This document shows, piece after piece, positions 1 to 9,702 of a DNA stretch of 64,000 bases; position 1 is the stretch's first letter, and each line of letters opens with the position of its first letter. The stretch is from assembly GCF_021134715.1 (NCBI RefSeq), contig NC_060020.1:5270001-5334000 (forward strand), given 5' to 3'. The notes under the pieces were generated by a model. It worked only from the letters and a program-made list of their open reading frames with translations, searched no databases and was not told where the DNA came from. Made by a program: the position numbers and the translations under genes. This DNA comes from Daphnia pulex (taxonomy: Eukaryota; Arthropoda; Branchiopoda; Diplostraca; Daphniidae).

Positions 1-11
1 AATCCTGTTTC

Positions 12-126
12 TTTATTAAAAACAGAAACCCAAATGAATGGTTCTGTAATGTTTGTCTTACTTGGTTTCTTCCAGTACAAATTGGAGGCTTGTCTCACCC
101 TTCACATGTGTTTTAAGTCATTTATT
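12..126 (-). terminator. Candidate poly(A) signals of the NOL7-like gene
   Basis: On the minus strand AATAAA occurs at 126-121 and again at 17-12. These lie about 55 and 165 bases beyond the stop codon of the NOL7-like gene at 181. The nearer hexamer is the more likely cleavage signal. This rests on the hexamer alone; no transcript evidence was available. Confidence 0.4.
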
Positions 127-180
127 TGAAACACCTCAGACATTTTTTTTTTGCACAACTTTTCAGCCAAAACACATAAA

Positions 181-1059
181 TCAAGAAACTACCCATCGCA
201 TTTTACCAGACAATGCCTGCTTCACTCTGGCTTGTTCAATATCCTTGACTGAAAAAAAAAAACAAACAAAAATATATATATTAATACGTTTTTTTTCTGG
301 CTTCATAACGACTTGGGTCTCACTTGATTGTCGTCGGTTAGATCGACCGTACAACATCCTATGACGAAAATCCTTTGGAACACTGGAGCCTGGTTTGGAA
401 AACTTATTTTTCCACTTCCTTGATTCAAGAACTGCAACACTAAAGTCAGATGATTCCACTTCTCCCGTTTCCAATGGGATGTAATGTTCTTTTTCAAACC
501 CTAGTAATTGTGCAATTTATGAGACAACAGATCATTTATTTTAAAAGCTATCGAAAAATACTTATATGACCACTGGAGGCATTCCCAGATTTAGTTCTCT
601 TTCTTTGCTTTTTCTCAGAATCTTGTTGAGATTGTTGTTGAACAGGTTGAGCTGAAATGACGTCCACTAAGTTATCAGGTAACCTTTTTGAAGCCAAAGA
701 CTGAAGGGTTTTAGCTTTCTGTTCTTTCATCAATGCTTCTTTTTTCTGTCTTCGTTTTTTTTGTTCTTCTTTAGTTATGCGTTTGAACTGTTCCTCTGCT
801 TTAAGTATTGAAAGAGCTGCAACTTTTGATTTACTAAAGGATACATCATCAGGAGCTTCATCTGAATCTGACGCAGAGTCATTTTCTTCAACAGCTAGAT
901 TTGTTTCATCTCCTGGAAAGAAAAATAAACACTTTGTTGTAACGAGAAACACACAAGTTCCATCAAAGGAATTAAAAGAAATGAAGTACCTGCTGGTATG
1001 TTGAAAACCAAATCGCTGTCTTCTGGATCTGGGCAATATTCATACTGCACCGAAGCCAT
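181..1059 (-). CDS. NOL7: NOL7 / UTP16-like nucleolar protein, four exons
   Basis: Exons by splice signals: 1059-990, 912-562, 500-288 and 248-181, giving 702 nt and 233 aa. The start codon at 1059 opens a short acidic N-terminus (MASVQYEYCPDPED). Exon 2 carries the family block: an acidic/serine stretch ending DEAPDDVSF, then a long Lys/Glu-rich helix (KEEQKKRRQKKEALMKEQK) and KRLPDNLVDVI, as in vertebrate NOL7. Exon 3 contains DFRHRMLYG, which resembles the C-terminal LYGPGTNR segment of NOL7. The family belongs to the nucleolar small-subunit processome and is needed for pre-18S rRNA processing. The last proposed intron (249-287) is only 39 nt, is divisible by three and is stop-free, so a 246-aa form that retains it is also possible. 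The gene shares a 371-bp spacer with WTAP on the opposite strand. The assignment rests on remembered family motifs; a search should confirm it. Confidence 0.62.
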
Positions 1060-1430
1060 CTTATTTGTATTAAAAAAAAAGAACTTTTATTTTCCACGTT
1101 GTGCGAGTGAGACGGACAAGGACAACCAGACATGTGTCAGTACTCAGTAGCAGACAATATTCCGCGTTATTACAAGAATTTGACTAAACTGCGGGTTTAC
1201 GGACATACCGATGGTAATGTGCGGGGTTAAAAGAAGAACTACTGCTTCTGGTGCTGGTGGGCTGGGGGCTGGCTGGGGGTGGGAAGGTACTTCGAAACTT
1301 TTCTGAATACACAGTTGCATTCACAGCAGAGGGATATTGCATTGTAGCCGTAGCTATCATCAGATTTTGAAATTGAGTGGAGACAAGTGTTAATGATCAT
1401 CGAGCATCAAGCTGTAAGCACGTTATAATA
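1060..1430. promoter_or_regulatory. Divergent promoter spacer between NOL7-like and WTAP
   Basis: This 371-bp spacer separates the start codons of two head-to-head housekeeping genes and must contain both 5' UTRs and core promoters. It has a G-rich patch at about 1255-1285 and no TATA box that I can support. The arrangement suggests shared bidirectional transcription, which is inference. Confidence 0.5.
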
Positions 1431-2864
1431 ATGGGTGAAGTGGAACGATGCTCTCCTATTAGAGTTTTATTAACTCATGAAGAATTAGTTAATCTTGACA
1501 AATCCCAATTACATCAGCAATGGATGAAGCAGGAAAACTACATTAATTGGCTGGAGTCACAGCTATCAACTGCTCAGAATGGTTGGCTTATTTTCTACAT
1601 TCATACCAGTTTCTACGGTAGCTTATTTGTTTCATTCATTTAAATTACTATCAGCATTGACTCCAGTACGAGAGTTTGAAGAAAAACTTAAACATTCAAT
1701 TTCATCTGAATCTGGAAGAAGGGAAAATTTTCTTTTAATGCGTTTGAACTCTAAAGAACAAGAAATTCAAGATCTAATAGTAAGTTTAATGAAAATGTAT
1801 TTGATCAAAATGAATGCAATCACATTCATCTTAATGAATTTTCAGAATTACTGTGCCATTTACTTATTTTCACAAATTATGACAGGTCCAAATTCAAGAA
1901 CTGAAATCATCACAAGCTGGTAACTCAACATCCTTGAGGTCATCACTGTTAGATCCATCAGTCAATGTTCTAATCCAACATTTGCGTAAAGAGCTTGATA
2001 AAGCTAAATCAGCATTTGAAGAAACTCAAAATGAACTGAGCGCTTGGAAATTCACTCCAGACAGGTTTTTCTTTATAGTAGTCTTATTCTATCTTAAGTT
2101 ACTAACAGCTCACCTCTCTATTCTAAATTTTATTGTTGAAAAAACTTATAGCAATACTGGGAAACGTTTAATGGCGAAATGTAGACTACTTTACCAAGAA
2201 AATGAAGAACTAGGAAGGATGATTTCCTCTGGCAGGCTGGCTAAATTGGAAGGGGATTTAGCTCTTCAGCGAAACTTCAGTGAGGAGATGAAGAAATCTC
2301 AATCAGGTGAATTAATTTTGTTTACTATATTTCTTTAATTTGATTAAGTTTTGTAATAAGAATGCCACAGTTATGAAATTTGATTTGTTTTTTCTGTCTC
2401 AAATGAAGGATTCATAATTTGTGAATTGATTCGTTTCTAGAACCAAAACTTGTTTTCTCAAAAGTGCCTGAATCTTATCATAATTTAAATGTACTGTACT
2501 GACTTATCTTTTAATTTTAGCATTTTATTTTTATTTTTCAGAATTAGATGAATTCTTATTGGAATTGGATGAAGATGTTGAAGGTATGCAATCAACTATT
2601 TATTTTCTACAGCAACAGTTGCGCCAAACACGGGACCAACTATCTGCAGCTCAAAAAGAAAATGAACTTCTTCGTAATACCAGCACAAACACGGCCAACA
2701 CAGGCGCAGATGAAGAAAAATCCCCGGTAAACTCTTCTCAATCGGAAAATCAGTTAAACGAAAGGATGTGCGAACCTTCTTATTTGCAGTCGAACTCTTC
2801 TCATCTTATGAATGATAGTGATCGGTGTAATGGCCCTCTTCAGCCATCTTTTCACAATGACTAA
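1431..2864 (+). CDS. WTAP: WTAP / female-lethal(2)d, m6A writer regulatory subunit
   Basis: Five exons: 1431-1581, 1667-1779, 1886-2064, 2152-2306 and 2542-2864 (921 nt, 306 aa), with introns of 85-235 nt and consistent phases. The diagnostic WTAP core begins at residue ~140 with AWKFTPDSNTGKRLMAKCR. It continues through QENEELGR, LAKLEGDLALQ and ELDEFLLELDEDVEGMQST to FLQQQLRQTRDQL near residue 230. This is the long coiled coil that WTAP uses to dimerise and to hold the METTL3-METTL14 heterodimer to its accessory subunits. The N-terminal ~140 residues are also helical (LTHEELVNLDKSQLHQQWMKQE). The last ~70 residues are Ser/Asn-rich and probably disordered. In Drosophila the orthologue Fl(2)d is needed for m6A deposition and Sxl-dependent splicing in sex determination. 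The protein acts in the nucleus. The ATG at 1431 is chosen because the open frame upstream of it has only non-ATG starts. Confidence 0.93.
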
Positions 2865-4901
2865 CTATTACTTTAAACTTACCTTTCGTAAAACGTCAAA
2901 CCTGATTCGATTACGAGTAGTTGGTTTTAATTTTCGTGATGGATTTTCATCGTTTATATCGGGTCTTGGACATATTGTAATCCATTATTTTTTTTTGTGT
3001 AGACTTGATTTTTTTATTGCCAATTGTAGTGTACGAGTAAGTTAATACGACGAGTAAAATTTTCTTCAGATCAAACAGCCTTATTATACACTGCGATTGA
3101 AGCTGCAAAATTAGTAACAGTTAGTTATAGGCTCGTATCCTATAACTTATTATCTTATATTTCCTATTATTATTATTTCCATTTATTATCCTACATTTTT
3201 AATTATTATGATTTTCAATCGTGCCGAAATTTTGATTCGATTTTTCGAGTTTTTTGGGCATATGAGAGGATTGTTGAGAGGATGTTATATTGGTTTTTCC
3301 CAGTATGGCGTCATATTCTTCCAAATTTTGCGCGATTCTTTAGTCATGAAGCTTAAATGGCTAAATAGCGATATCTGAAATAATAGATCCTAGCCACCGG
3401 TTTTTCTCTTTGGAGCACAAATTCATCGCATAAAAAGCCATTCGGGAAATCGTATGTGTGTGTGTGACATATACGCATTCTCGTTATGAACTTTTTATGA
3501 ACAAAGTTCTACTAATGAATCGTGGTATTTTTACGATTTCATAAATTAGACTTTACAGATGTAATATCTCACTTTCTAATAATAATAGAATACCTACAAT
3601 TCGTCAATTCCAGGTAATAAAGTGCGAGTGTGCGACGTGGGGTGGCAGGGTGAAATACCGTCTCGAGCAACTCATCGAGCTTTTGCTAAAATTTCTAAGT
3701 GTTTCAAGTATATAAATGAAGTTCAGGACTGAATCTGATGTGATTTAAAGTTTTTTTTATATTGGTTTCTTTTTATTTTATCTTTAGATTTTTTAGTTCC
3801 TTTGTTGGATTATTTATCGCGATTTCAGAAATCGCGCCACATTGGTTCATAATTCGACCGCTGAATTTGAATTGGCATTGTCATGACATCGTAACAAGCA
3901 TCTCAATCTGGTTCTGGAGCGTCTGACTCCCTCCTGAACAACGTGGGAATGTTTACACAAGTGTAGGCGTGTAGGATGTAAAATGTAATCGAACTTCTCA
4001 CGCTCTTGATTGGGGAAATATTGATATGGTTATTTTTGGTTCCTCTCGTGCCGTCGTTGTCTACGATTCAAATAAGTTATGTGTCTTGCACAGTGCTCCA
4101 GCTACCCGAACCCGACTCAGCATCATTCGACTACCCAGCCAACTTGAACTACCCCAGGCCAGCTCTCAATGCAGCAGGGAGTTTCTTGAGGACGACGAGA
4201 TCATGATTTAGTGAGGAGAATATGTTGTGAGTATCGAGTATTTTTCTTTTGTCTTTTTTTTGTTATTGTTAATTCAATTCATTGTGGATTAGTGTGGATT
4301 AGCTAGAACAGGCAACCTTCGATCGTTTTTCCTGGTTTTTCAGCTGTCAAAAGCACCAACTTTAAATACTTTTATTTTTCTTATTTCTAAAGTCATTTAT
4401 TGGAGTTATTGTGCAAAATTATTTGGGGTGATATTTGACCGTAAGTGCTACAAAGCTCACTTGTTAGATTTTTGATAATTTGCGTTTATATTTACTTCCG
4501 ATTTCTAAATCAGTTAATAGCTCAGTAAGTTTTCATGTGACACACAAATCAACCCATTATTCATGAATCGTGATCCTCGTCAAATTTGGGGTCGATTTCA
4601 TTTGTTAGTACAAAATGTCGGGAAATCGTCAACAATCGAGAATTTTCCTGATTGCACTTACGTCTGGTACGAATGTTGCGTGACGAAACCTCTCTTCAGT
4701 GTTCACAATCTGTTGGATCGATCACACAATATTGGCCTCTATGTAATTGATCATGTGTTTGTAACTTGGATAAGATTGCAGAGGAATATTTTCATAAAAG
4801 CCGACTGTCCTTCAAACGGTTCAAAATGGAAGTTTATTCATTCACCGAAGAAACGAGTCAAATTATTCAAATTTCCATTGGTATAAAGAGAGTTTTAAGC
4901 T
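2865..4901. other. Intergenic stretch after WTAP; no confident gene
   Basis: The stretch begins with the WTAP 3' UTR and becomes AT-rich with no recognisable domain. A 61-codon ATG frame at 4026-4211 and a 107-codon ATG frame at 4563-4886 have normal amino-acid composition but match nothing I know. The second overlaps a competing frame (4766-4996) and cannot be called. A short TG run lies near 3455-3466. Confidence 0.5.
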
Positions 4902-5180
4902 ATAACCATTTAAGTTTTAACTTAGTATTCATTTTGATATTGGTTGTTGTAGACCCATTCCCAGCAACGACAACCTGCAGAAGGAAAGGCACGTAAAACT
5001 TGTCATGCAGAGGTTGGGTGAGAACGACACGTGTTACATAACCATTTGGTATTCATTTTGATATTGGCTGTTGTAGACCCATCCCCAGCAACGTCAACCT
5101 GCAAAAGGAAAGGACAGTCACACTCGAAGGTCACGGAGAAAAACGTGTCATGCAGCGGTGTAGGAGGTTGGGTGAGGACG
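4902..5180 (+). repeat. Tandem duplication of a ~125-bp unit
   Basis: The unit beginning about 4902 (ataaccattt, then tattcattttgatattgg, gttgtagaccca, cagcaacg, aaggaaagg, tgtcatgcag, ggttgggtgag) recurs from about 5036 with small indels. Each copy contains a pyrimidine-poor 'ttgtag' followed by a frame reading T-H-x-Q-Q-R-Q-P-A. In that frame the copies differ at only two amino-acid positions before they diverge. This could be a duplicated exon or simply duplicated upstream DNA of the tyrosine-rich gene. Confidence 0.7.
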
Positions 5181-5252
5181 GACTTTTTGCATCATTATCA
5201 AACAGGTACAACACCCGCAAGGCTTTAGAGGTGAGGGTGAGAAAAAAAATCG

Positions 5253-5290
5253 TATAAAAGGCGAGAGAAAAGGCGAAGGGAAATCAGTCG
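5253..5290 (+). promoter_or_regulatory. TATA + Initiator core promoter of the first tyrosine-rich gene
   Basis: TATAAAAG occupies 5253-5260. An arthropod Initiator-like TCAGT occupies 5284-5288, which puts the predicted +1 adenine at 5286, 33 bases after the start of the TATA box. That is within the usual spacing. The predicted start lies about 60 bases before the ATG at 5347. No equivalent TATA/Inr pair precedes the second copy. Confidence 0.6.
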
Positions 5291-5346
5291 AGGGAGCATC
5301 TTCGACACGGCAACAACTACAGCGCTCTGTCTGTCAGTTCGCATCC

Positions 5347-6286
5347 ATGGGTAAATATTCTGTCTTTTACATAGAGTTTGTTATCAATCCTTCTTTTGTT
5401 TATGTATGCCTGTTATTATGTAATATTTATGTCAACATTTATAATTGTCTAGCAAACTATGGCGTAGTGCTGCTGTTGTGTGTTGAATCATTGATGGCTG
5501 GGTTGACCACTGGTGTAGCGATGTCTCCTTGGTATGGCGGATACCAAACTGCAACGCCACCGCCTTACTACCCAAAAGCGACTTACGCAACGACCAGTTA
5601 CTGCACCGAGGTCTTCAAGTACTACACCGTTAAAGCACCGGACTTGAATAGCACAACTTACGCTGCCCCGAGCCACTACACTGACGGCGTGAAGTATTAC
5701 TGTGCCCCGAGTTACTACACCACCAAGGCGACGGAGGATGACTACGCATGCTGCCCCATCCTCCGAGGCTCATACACCGAGGCTCCTAAGTATTACTCTG
5801 TTCTCATCTACATATTGTACCGATTTTCAATACTACTCTGTTCCCAACTGCTACACCAAGGCTCCCGCTGATTACTACACCGAAGCGGCAAAGTACTACT
5901 CTGCCCCGATCTACACAACCATAACTGAGGCGGCCAAGTATTACGCTCTCCCGACCTACTGCTCAGAAGCTGCTCTTTCGTACTACGTTGAACAGGAATA
6001 CTACACTGATGCTCCAGTTCACTACACCACGACCTACGCTACACCGCAGCCCCAAGTACTACACCGAAGAAGCCGCCTACAACAACGTATGCTGCCTAGT
6101 ACACTACACCGAGGCTCCCAAGTACTACGTCACTAAGGCACCGGAATTCTACACGTGTATGTATCTACCCCTGCCTACTACACCGAGGTCCCGCATTACT
6201 ACAACACTGAAGCGCTCAAGTACTACACTACAACCTGCGCTTCCCCGAGCTACTACACCTACGTCCCGAAGTATAACTGTGCGTAA
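5347..6286 (+). pseudogene. Tyrosine-rich secreted repeat protein, copy 1, frame-broken
   Basis: Exon 1 is only ATGG (5347-5350). A 102-bp intron (5351-5452) follows, then exon 2 starts MANYGVVLLLCVESLMAGL, a clear signal peptide. The rest is built of short units rich in Tyr, Thr, Ala and Pro (YYTEAPKYY, TTTYA, APSYYT). Such proteins in arthropods are extracellular structural or adhesive material; no specific role can be assigned. The repeat reading frame shifts near 5805 (frame 1 to 2), near 6047 (2 to 3, one C fewer than in copy 2) and near 6165 (3 to 2). It then ends in PKYNCA and TAA at 6284-6286. The intact signal peptide, splice sites and promoter argue for recent decay. Sequencing errors in repetitive DNA are the main alternative. 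Confidence 0.65.
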
Positions 6287-6374
6287 AAGGAGTCTTCAAA
6301 ACAAAAAAGTGCCCGAACTGCAGTGCCCTATCTGTCACCAACTGCTTTCCTCATCGTGTAACCGATTCGCAATT

Positions 6375-7307
6375 ATGGGTGAATATTCTTATTTTTACAC
6401 TGAGTTTTGTATCAATTATATTTTTTTCTATTTGGTAATATGCCTGTTAAAATTAGTCAACTATGGCGTCGTACTCCTGCTGGGTGTTATATCATTGATG
6501 GCTGGATCGACTGCTGGTGTAGCGATGTCTCCTTGGTATGGCGGAAAGCCGGAAACCAAACCGCAACGCTGCCGCCTTCCTACTCAACTTACTGCACCGA
6601 TGTCTTCAAGTACTACATTACCAAAGCACCGGAGTTTTATACCACAATTTACGCTGCCCCGAGCCACTACACTGATGCCCTGAAGTATTACTCTGCCCCG
6701 AGTTACTACACCATCTAGGCGACGGATGACACCACATGACTACGTATACTGCCTATCCTACTACACCGAGGCTTCTAAGTATTACTCTGTTCTCAGCTAC
6801 TTATTGCACCGATTTTCCTAAATACTACTCTGTTCCCAGCTGCTACACCGAGGCTCCCGCTGATTTCTCCACTAAGACGGTCGAATACTACACCGAAGCG
6901 GCAAAGTACTACTCTGCCCCGATCTACACAACCACAACTGAGGCGGATAAGTATTACGGAGTCCCGACTTGCTACACCAAAGCTTCTCTTTCGTGCTACG
7001 TTGAACAGAATTACTACACTGATGCTCCAGTCTACTACACCACGACCTACGCTACACCTAGCTACAACACCGCAGCCCCCAAGTACTACACCGAAGAAGC
7101 CGCCTATTACACAACTACGTACGCTGCCTACATCGAGGAATTTAAGTATTACCCTGCTCCAAACTACTACCAAACTGAAGTTCATATTTATTGCAATTCT
7201 CCCGATTATGTCACCACTACTCACGCTGCTCCGACCTTTACACCGAAGTTCTGAAGTATTTCTCTGGATGTGTTGAAAGATTGCTGAAATACAAGATTGA
7301 TAAATAA
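6375..7307 (+). pseudogene. Tyrosine-rich secreted repeat protein, copy 2, frame-broken
   Basis: This is a tandem paralogue of the 5347-6286 gene. Exon 1 is ATGG (6375-6378), the intron is 6379-6456 (78 nt), and exon 2 starts MVNYGVVLLLGVISLMAGS. Signal peptide, mini-exon and MSPWYGG motif are the same as in copy 1. An ~8-bp insertion near 6545 shifts the frame. A TAG at 6716-6718 replaces the AAG of copy 1. Further shifts occur near 6795 and near 7243. The best-preserved frame (6736-7254) carries YYTEAAKYYSAPIYTTTTEA-type units. If the final shift is ignored the tail runs on to TAA at 7305-7307. It starts only 88 bp after the stop of copy 1 and has no visible TATA box, so transcription is doubtful. 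Confidence 0.65.
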
Positions 7308-8971
7308 CAAGTCTGTCTATTTTCACTTATGTACCTTTCCTGCTGCTGATAATTGAATGATGTGAGAAAATATTTTGAGTGCTATGTAAACTTACAAATA
7401 ATTGCTCTTGCATAATACAACAATGAAAATTCAAACTCATGTTCTACATTTCAATATTATTCAGACTTACCTTTTTATAAATTATTTTTCTATCATTAAA
7501 ATTCAAATCAAACAAAGATTAACAACCTATTTTTCTAAAAATATCAATCATCCACCCTATTATTTCTGCTAAGTCCAGACTTTTGTTTTTGAAAAAATTT
7601 TTAAAAAAATTCCCCTTACACTGTTTTTAAAAAATTTTTGCGAAAAATTTTACTCGAATATTTTATTGCAACAAAATTTATTTTATTCGAATATTTTATT
7701 TCATACAAAATTTATTTTATAAAATTTACATATTTATTTTTCCTGTGGCCCCCAGGGGGGGGGGCCTGTCGCTTTCTCTACCGCGATAATAATATGATGC
7801 AAGTTATATGCAAATTATTATTTGTTTGGCGCAGAAAGCTTGTTTAATCTAGCAGTTCTCGACTGTGTCAAACCTGATATTGATCAGGTTGCCTCAGTCG
7901 TATACTGCATGATTGAGTGAAACTCGAAAGACAACAGATCAAACTTATAAGTCAGCACACAGTTAACACAGAGCAATTTCATGGCATGGATGAAAACGAC
8001 AACACAAAAATTTTGAAGTCAGGAACCCAGATGGAACAGCTCAGCTACAACAGCACAGCAACTTCTGGATTACACTGCAACCGCATGCTGCATACAACAG
8101 TTCAATCTGTCTTCGTCACACCTTTCACCATTTGGCTGCAACAAGATGAACAAAGAAGTGTTTGTTATACCTGTTTAAGAAAAGAAAATTATTTTCGAGA
8201 AACACAACTGTGTACACATGCATCCTCATTAAACAAAAGAATACAAAGAGTAACAGAAAACTACGCAGTCCAACAGAATAACTTTGATATCTGATTCAAA
8301 TTTGCTATAGTATCGGAGCAAATTGGTCTACTCTCTAGTCATGTTAACTAAATCTGTAGTACTTTTGCAAGACAGTTGATCAAAATAATTACTTTTTGCT
8401 GTTAATGGGATGAGACGTACGCCTAAGAACAGGCAGCGAGACACACGAGGCTCGCCATTTCGGGAATGTACAGGCACTTCCAAGTCTGAGTTGAATGATT
8501 TGGCAAATTCGTTTCTACATTCTAAATCACCTGTAAATTTTCAAATCAACATTTTACATTCAATAACAATAGGAAATTAACAATAAATACCTTTTAATTT
8601 TCATCGTGAGAAACGTCACAACCAACAACCCATTTCTGCTGCGTCTTGGAACAAAATGGCCCCTTTGCTTCCCTGTCCCTGAAGACACTCGCACCACCTG
8701 GTGGACATTATTTCAGCCACTTATTCACAGCCACCTACTGACAGCCATTAGATTCCTGTTCAAATGACTGGACGCAACGGCTGGATTGCTTGCTTCCAGA
8801 GACAGCACGCTGCACGCAGCAGCTCAACTTGAATTCGACATGCCTTTCGGCTTTCACTAGCTGGCACGAAATGAATCTAATGAGCATAAACACCAGATTA
8901 CTCCAGCAGCTTTCCCTATGACACTTTTATTAAATAATAATAATTATAGTAGAACACTTGTAACTTAAACA
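7308..8971. other. AT-rich intergenic DNA; no confident gene
   Basis: The stretch contains long A/T runs (about 7560-7740), a run of ten G at about 7756-7765, and a 125-codon frame at 7917-8294 with a GTG start and no recognisable features. The section about 8400-8590 shares patchy similarity with about 12640-12810 (see the repeat entry there). I see no splice-supported coding exon. Confidence 0.5.
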
Positions 8972-9254
8972 CAGTAGAACTCCAAAGACAGAAGAACTCC
9001 ACCAACAATACAACCCCAATATTTTATATAGTTTTTTAAAAATTTCGTTGTATGCGACAGTAGAACTCCAAAGACATAAGAACTCCTTTTTAAAATATTA
9101 TTAAAATTACCCGACAATAGAACTCAAATAAATTCTTTAATTAACTTCATGTTCGACAATAGAACTCCATTGAATTTTAAACATTTTAAATGTCTGACAA
9201 AAGAACTCTAACGATTTTCAAACTCTACGATTGTCGCGTAGTGGAGTTGTACTG
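8972..9254. mobile_element. MITE-like element with CAGTAGAACTCCA inverted ends
   Basis: The left end CAGTAGAACTCCA (8972-8984) matches the reverse complement of the right end at 9242-9254 at 12 of 13 positions. In between, subterminal copies of 'gacaNtagaactcc' or 'ataagaactcc' recur about every 50 bp (near 8989, 9057, 9082, 9111, 9157 and 9195). Ends beginning CAGT and repeated subterminal motifs are typical of pogo/Tigger-class elements. The 283-bp length has no coding capacity, so it would be non-autonomous. A clean TA target duplication is not visible, which weakens the class call. Confidence 0.5.
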
Positions 9255-9597
9255 TCAGGATAATTCTCAAAACCGGAAGTACGCGTACGTACAAAAAAAA
9301 CAACATGAACTTTGCCACAAATTTGACGCGGACCACGAATATGTTGTTCTTTTGTGCGTCGAATGAATATTTACTGAACTACTGACTGAAATGAGAAAAC
9401 CAGAAGTAGCCAAAAAAGCACAAGATTATTAAAAACTAACAAGTGAGTTTTGTTGCTGAAACAGAAACTGACAGCTGTCACACACAATTTCCTTGTAGTA
9501 GCAGTGGGAAATTCTTCAGAGATGTGAAAAATAAACGTTTCTAAACTGAGCGGAAAATTATAAAAGGCTATGCCGTCTAGCGTCAGAAAAAAGAAAC

Positions 9598-9702
9598 GTT
9601 GATTTGACAGTGAAAACAATAATGTCTGCTCTGTTGATTTGACAGTGAAAACAATAATGTCCGCTCTGTTGATTTGACAGTGAAAACAATAATGTCCGCT
9701 CT
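9598..9702 (+). repeat. Perfect 35-bp unit repeated three times
   Basis: The unit starts gttgatttgacagtgaaaac and ends gctct. It occupies 9598-9632, 9633-9667 and 9668-9702. Units 2 and 3 are identical and unit 1 differs by one base (tctgctct versus tccgctct). The near-identity implies recent amplification. No function is evident. Confidence 0.95.

Noticed and set aside
6770-6845. A 60-nt intron that could bridge the shared frame break in the tyrosine-rich genes
   Set aside because: Copy 2 has a GT...CCCAG pair there, but copy 1 lacks the AG, and the other breaks would remain.
7917-8294. 125-codon open frame with a GTG start
   Set aside because: No ATG near the start, no recognisable motif, AT-rich surroundings and no splice context; chance is adequate.
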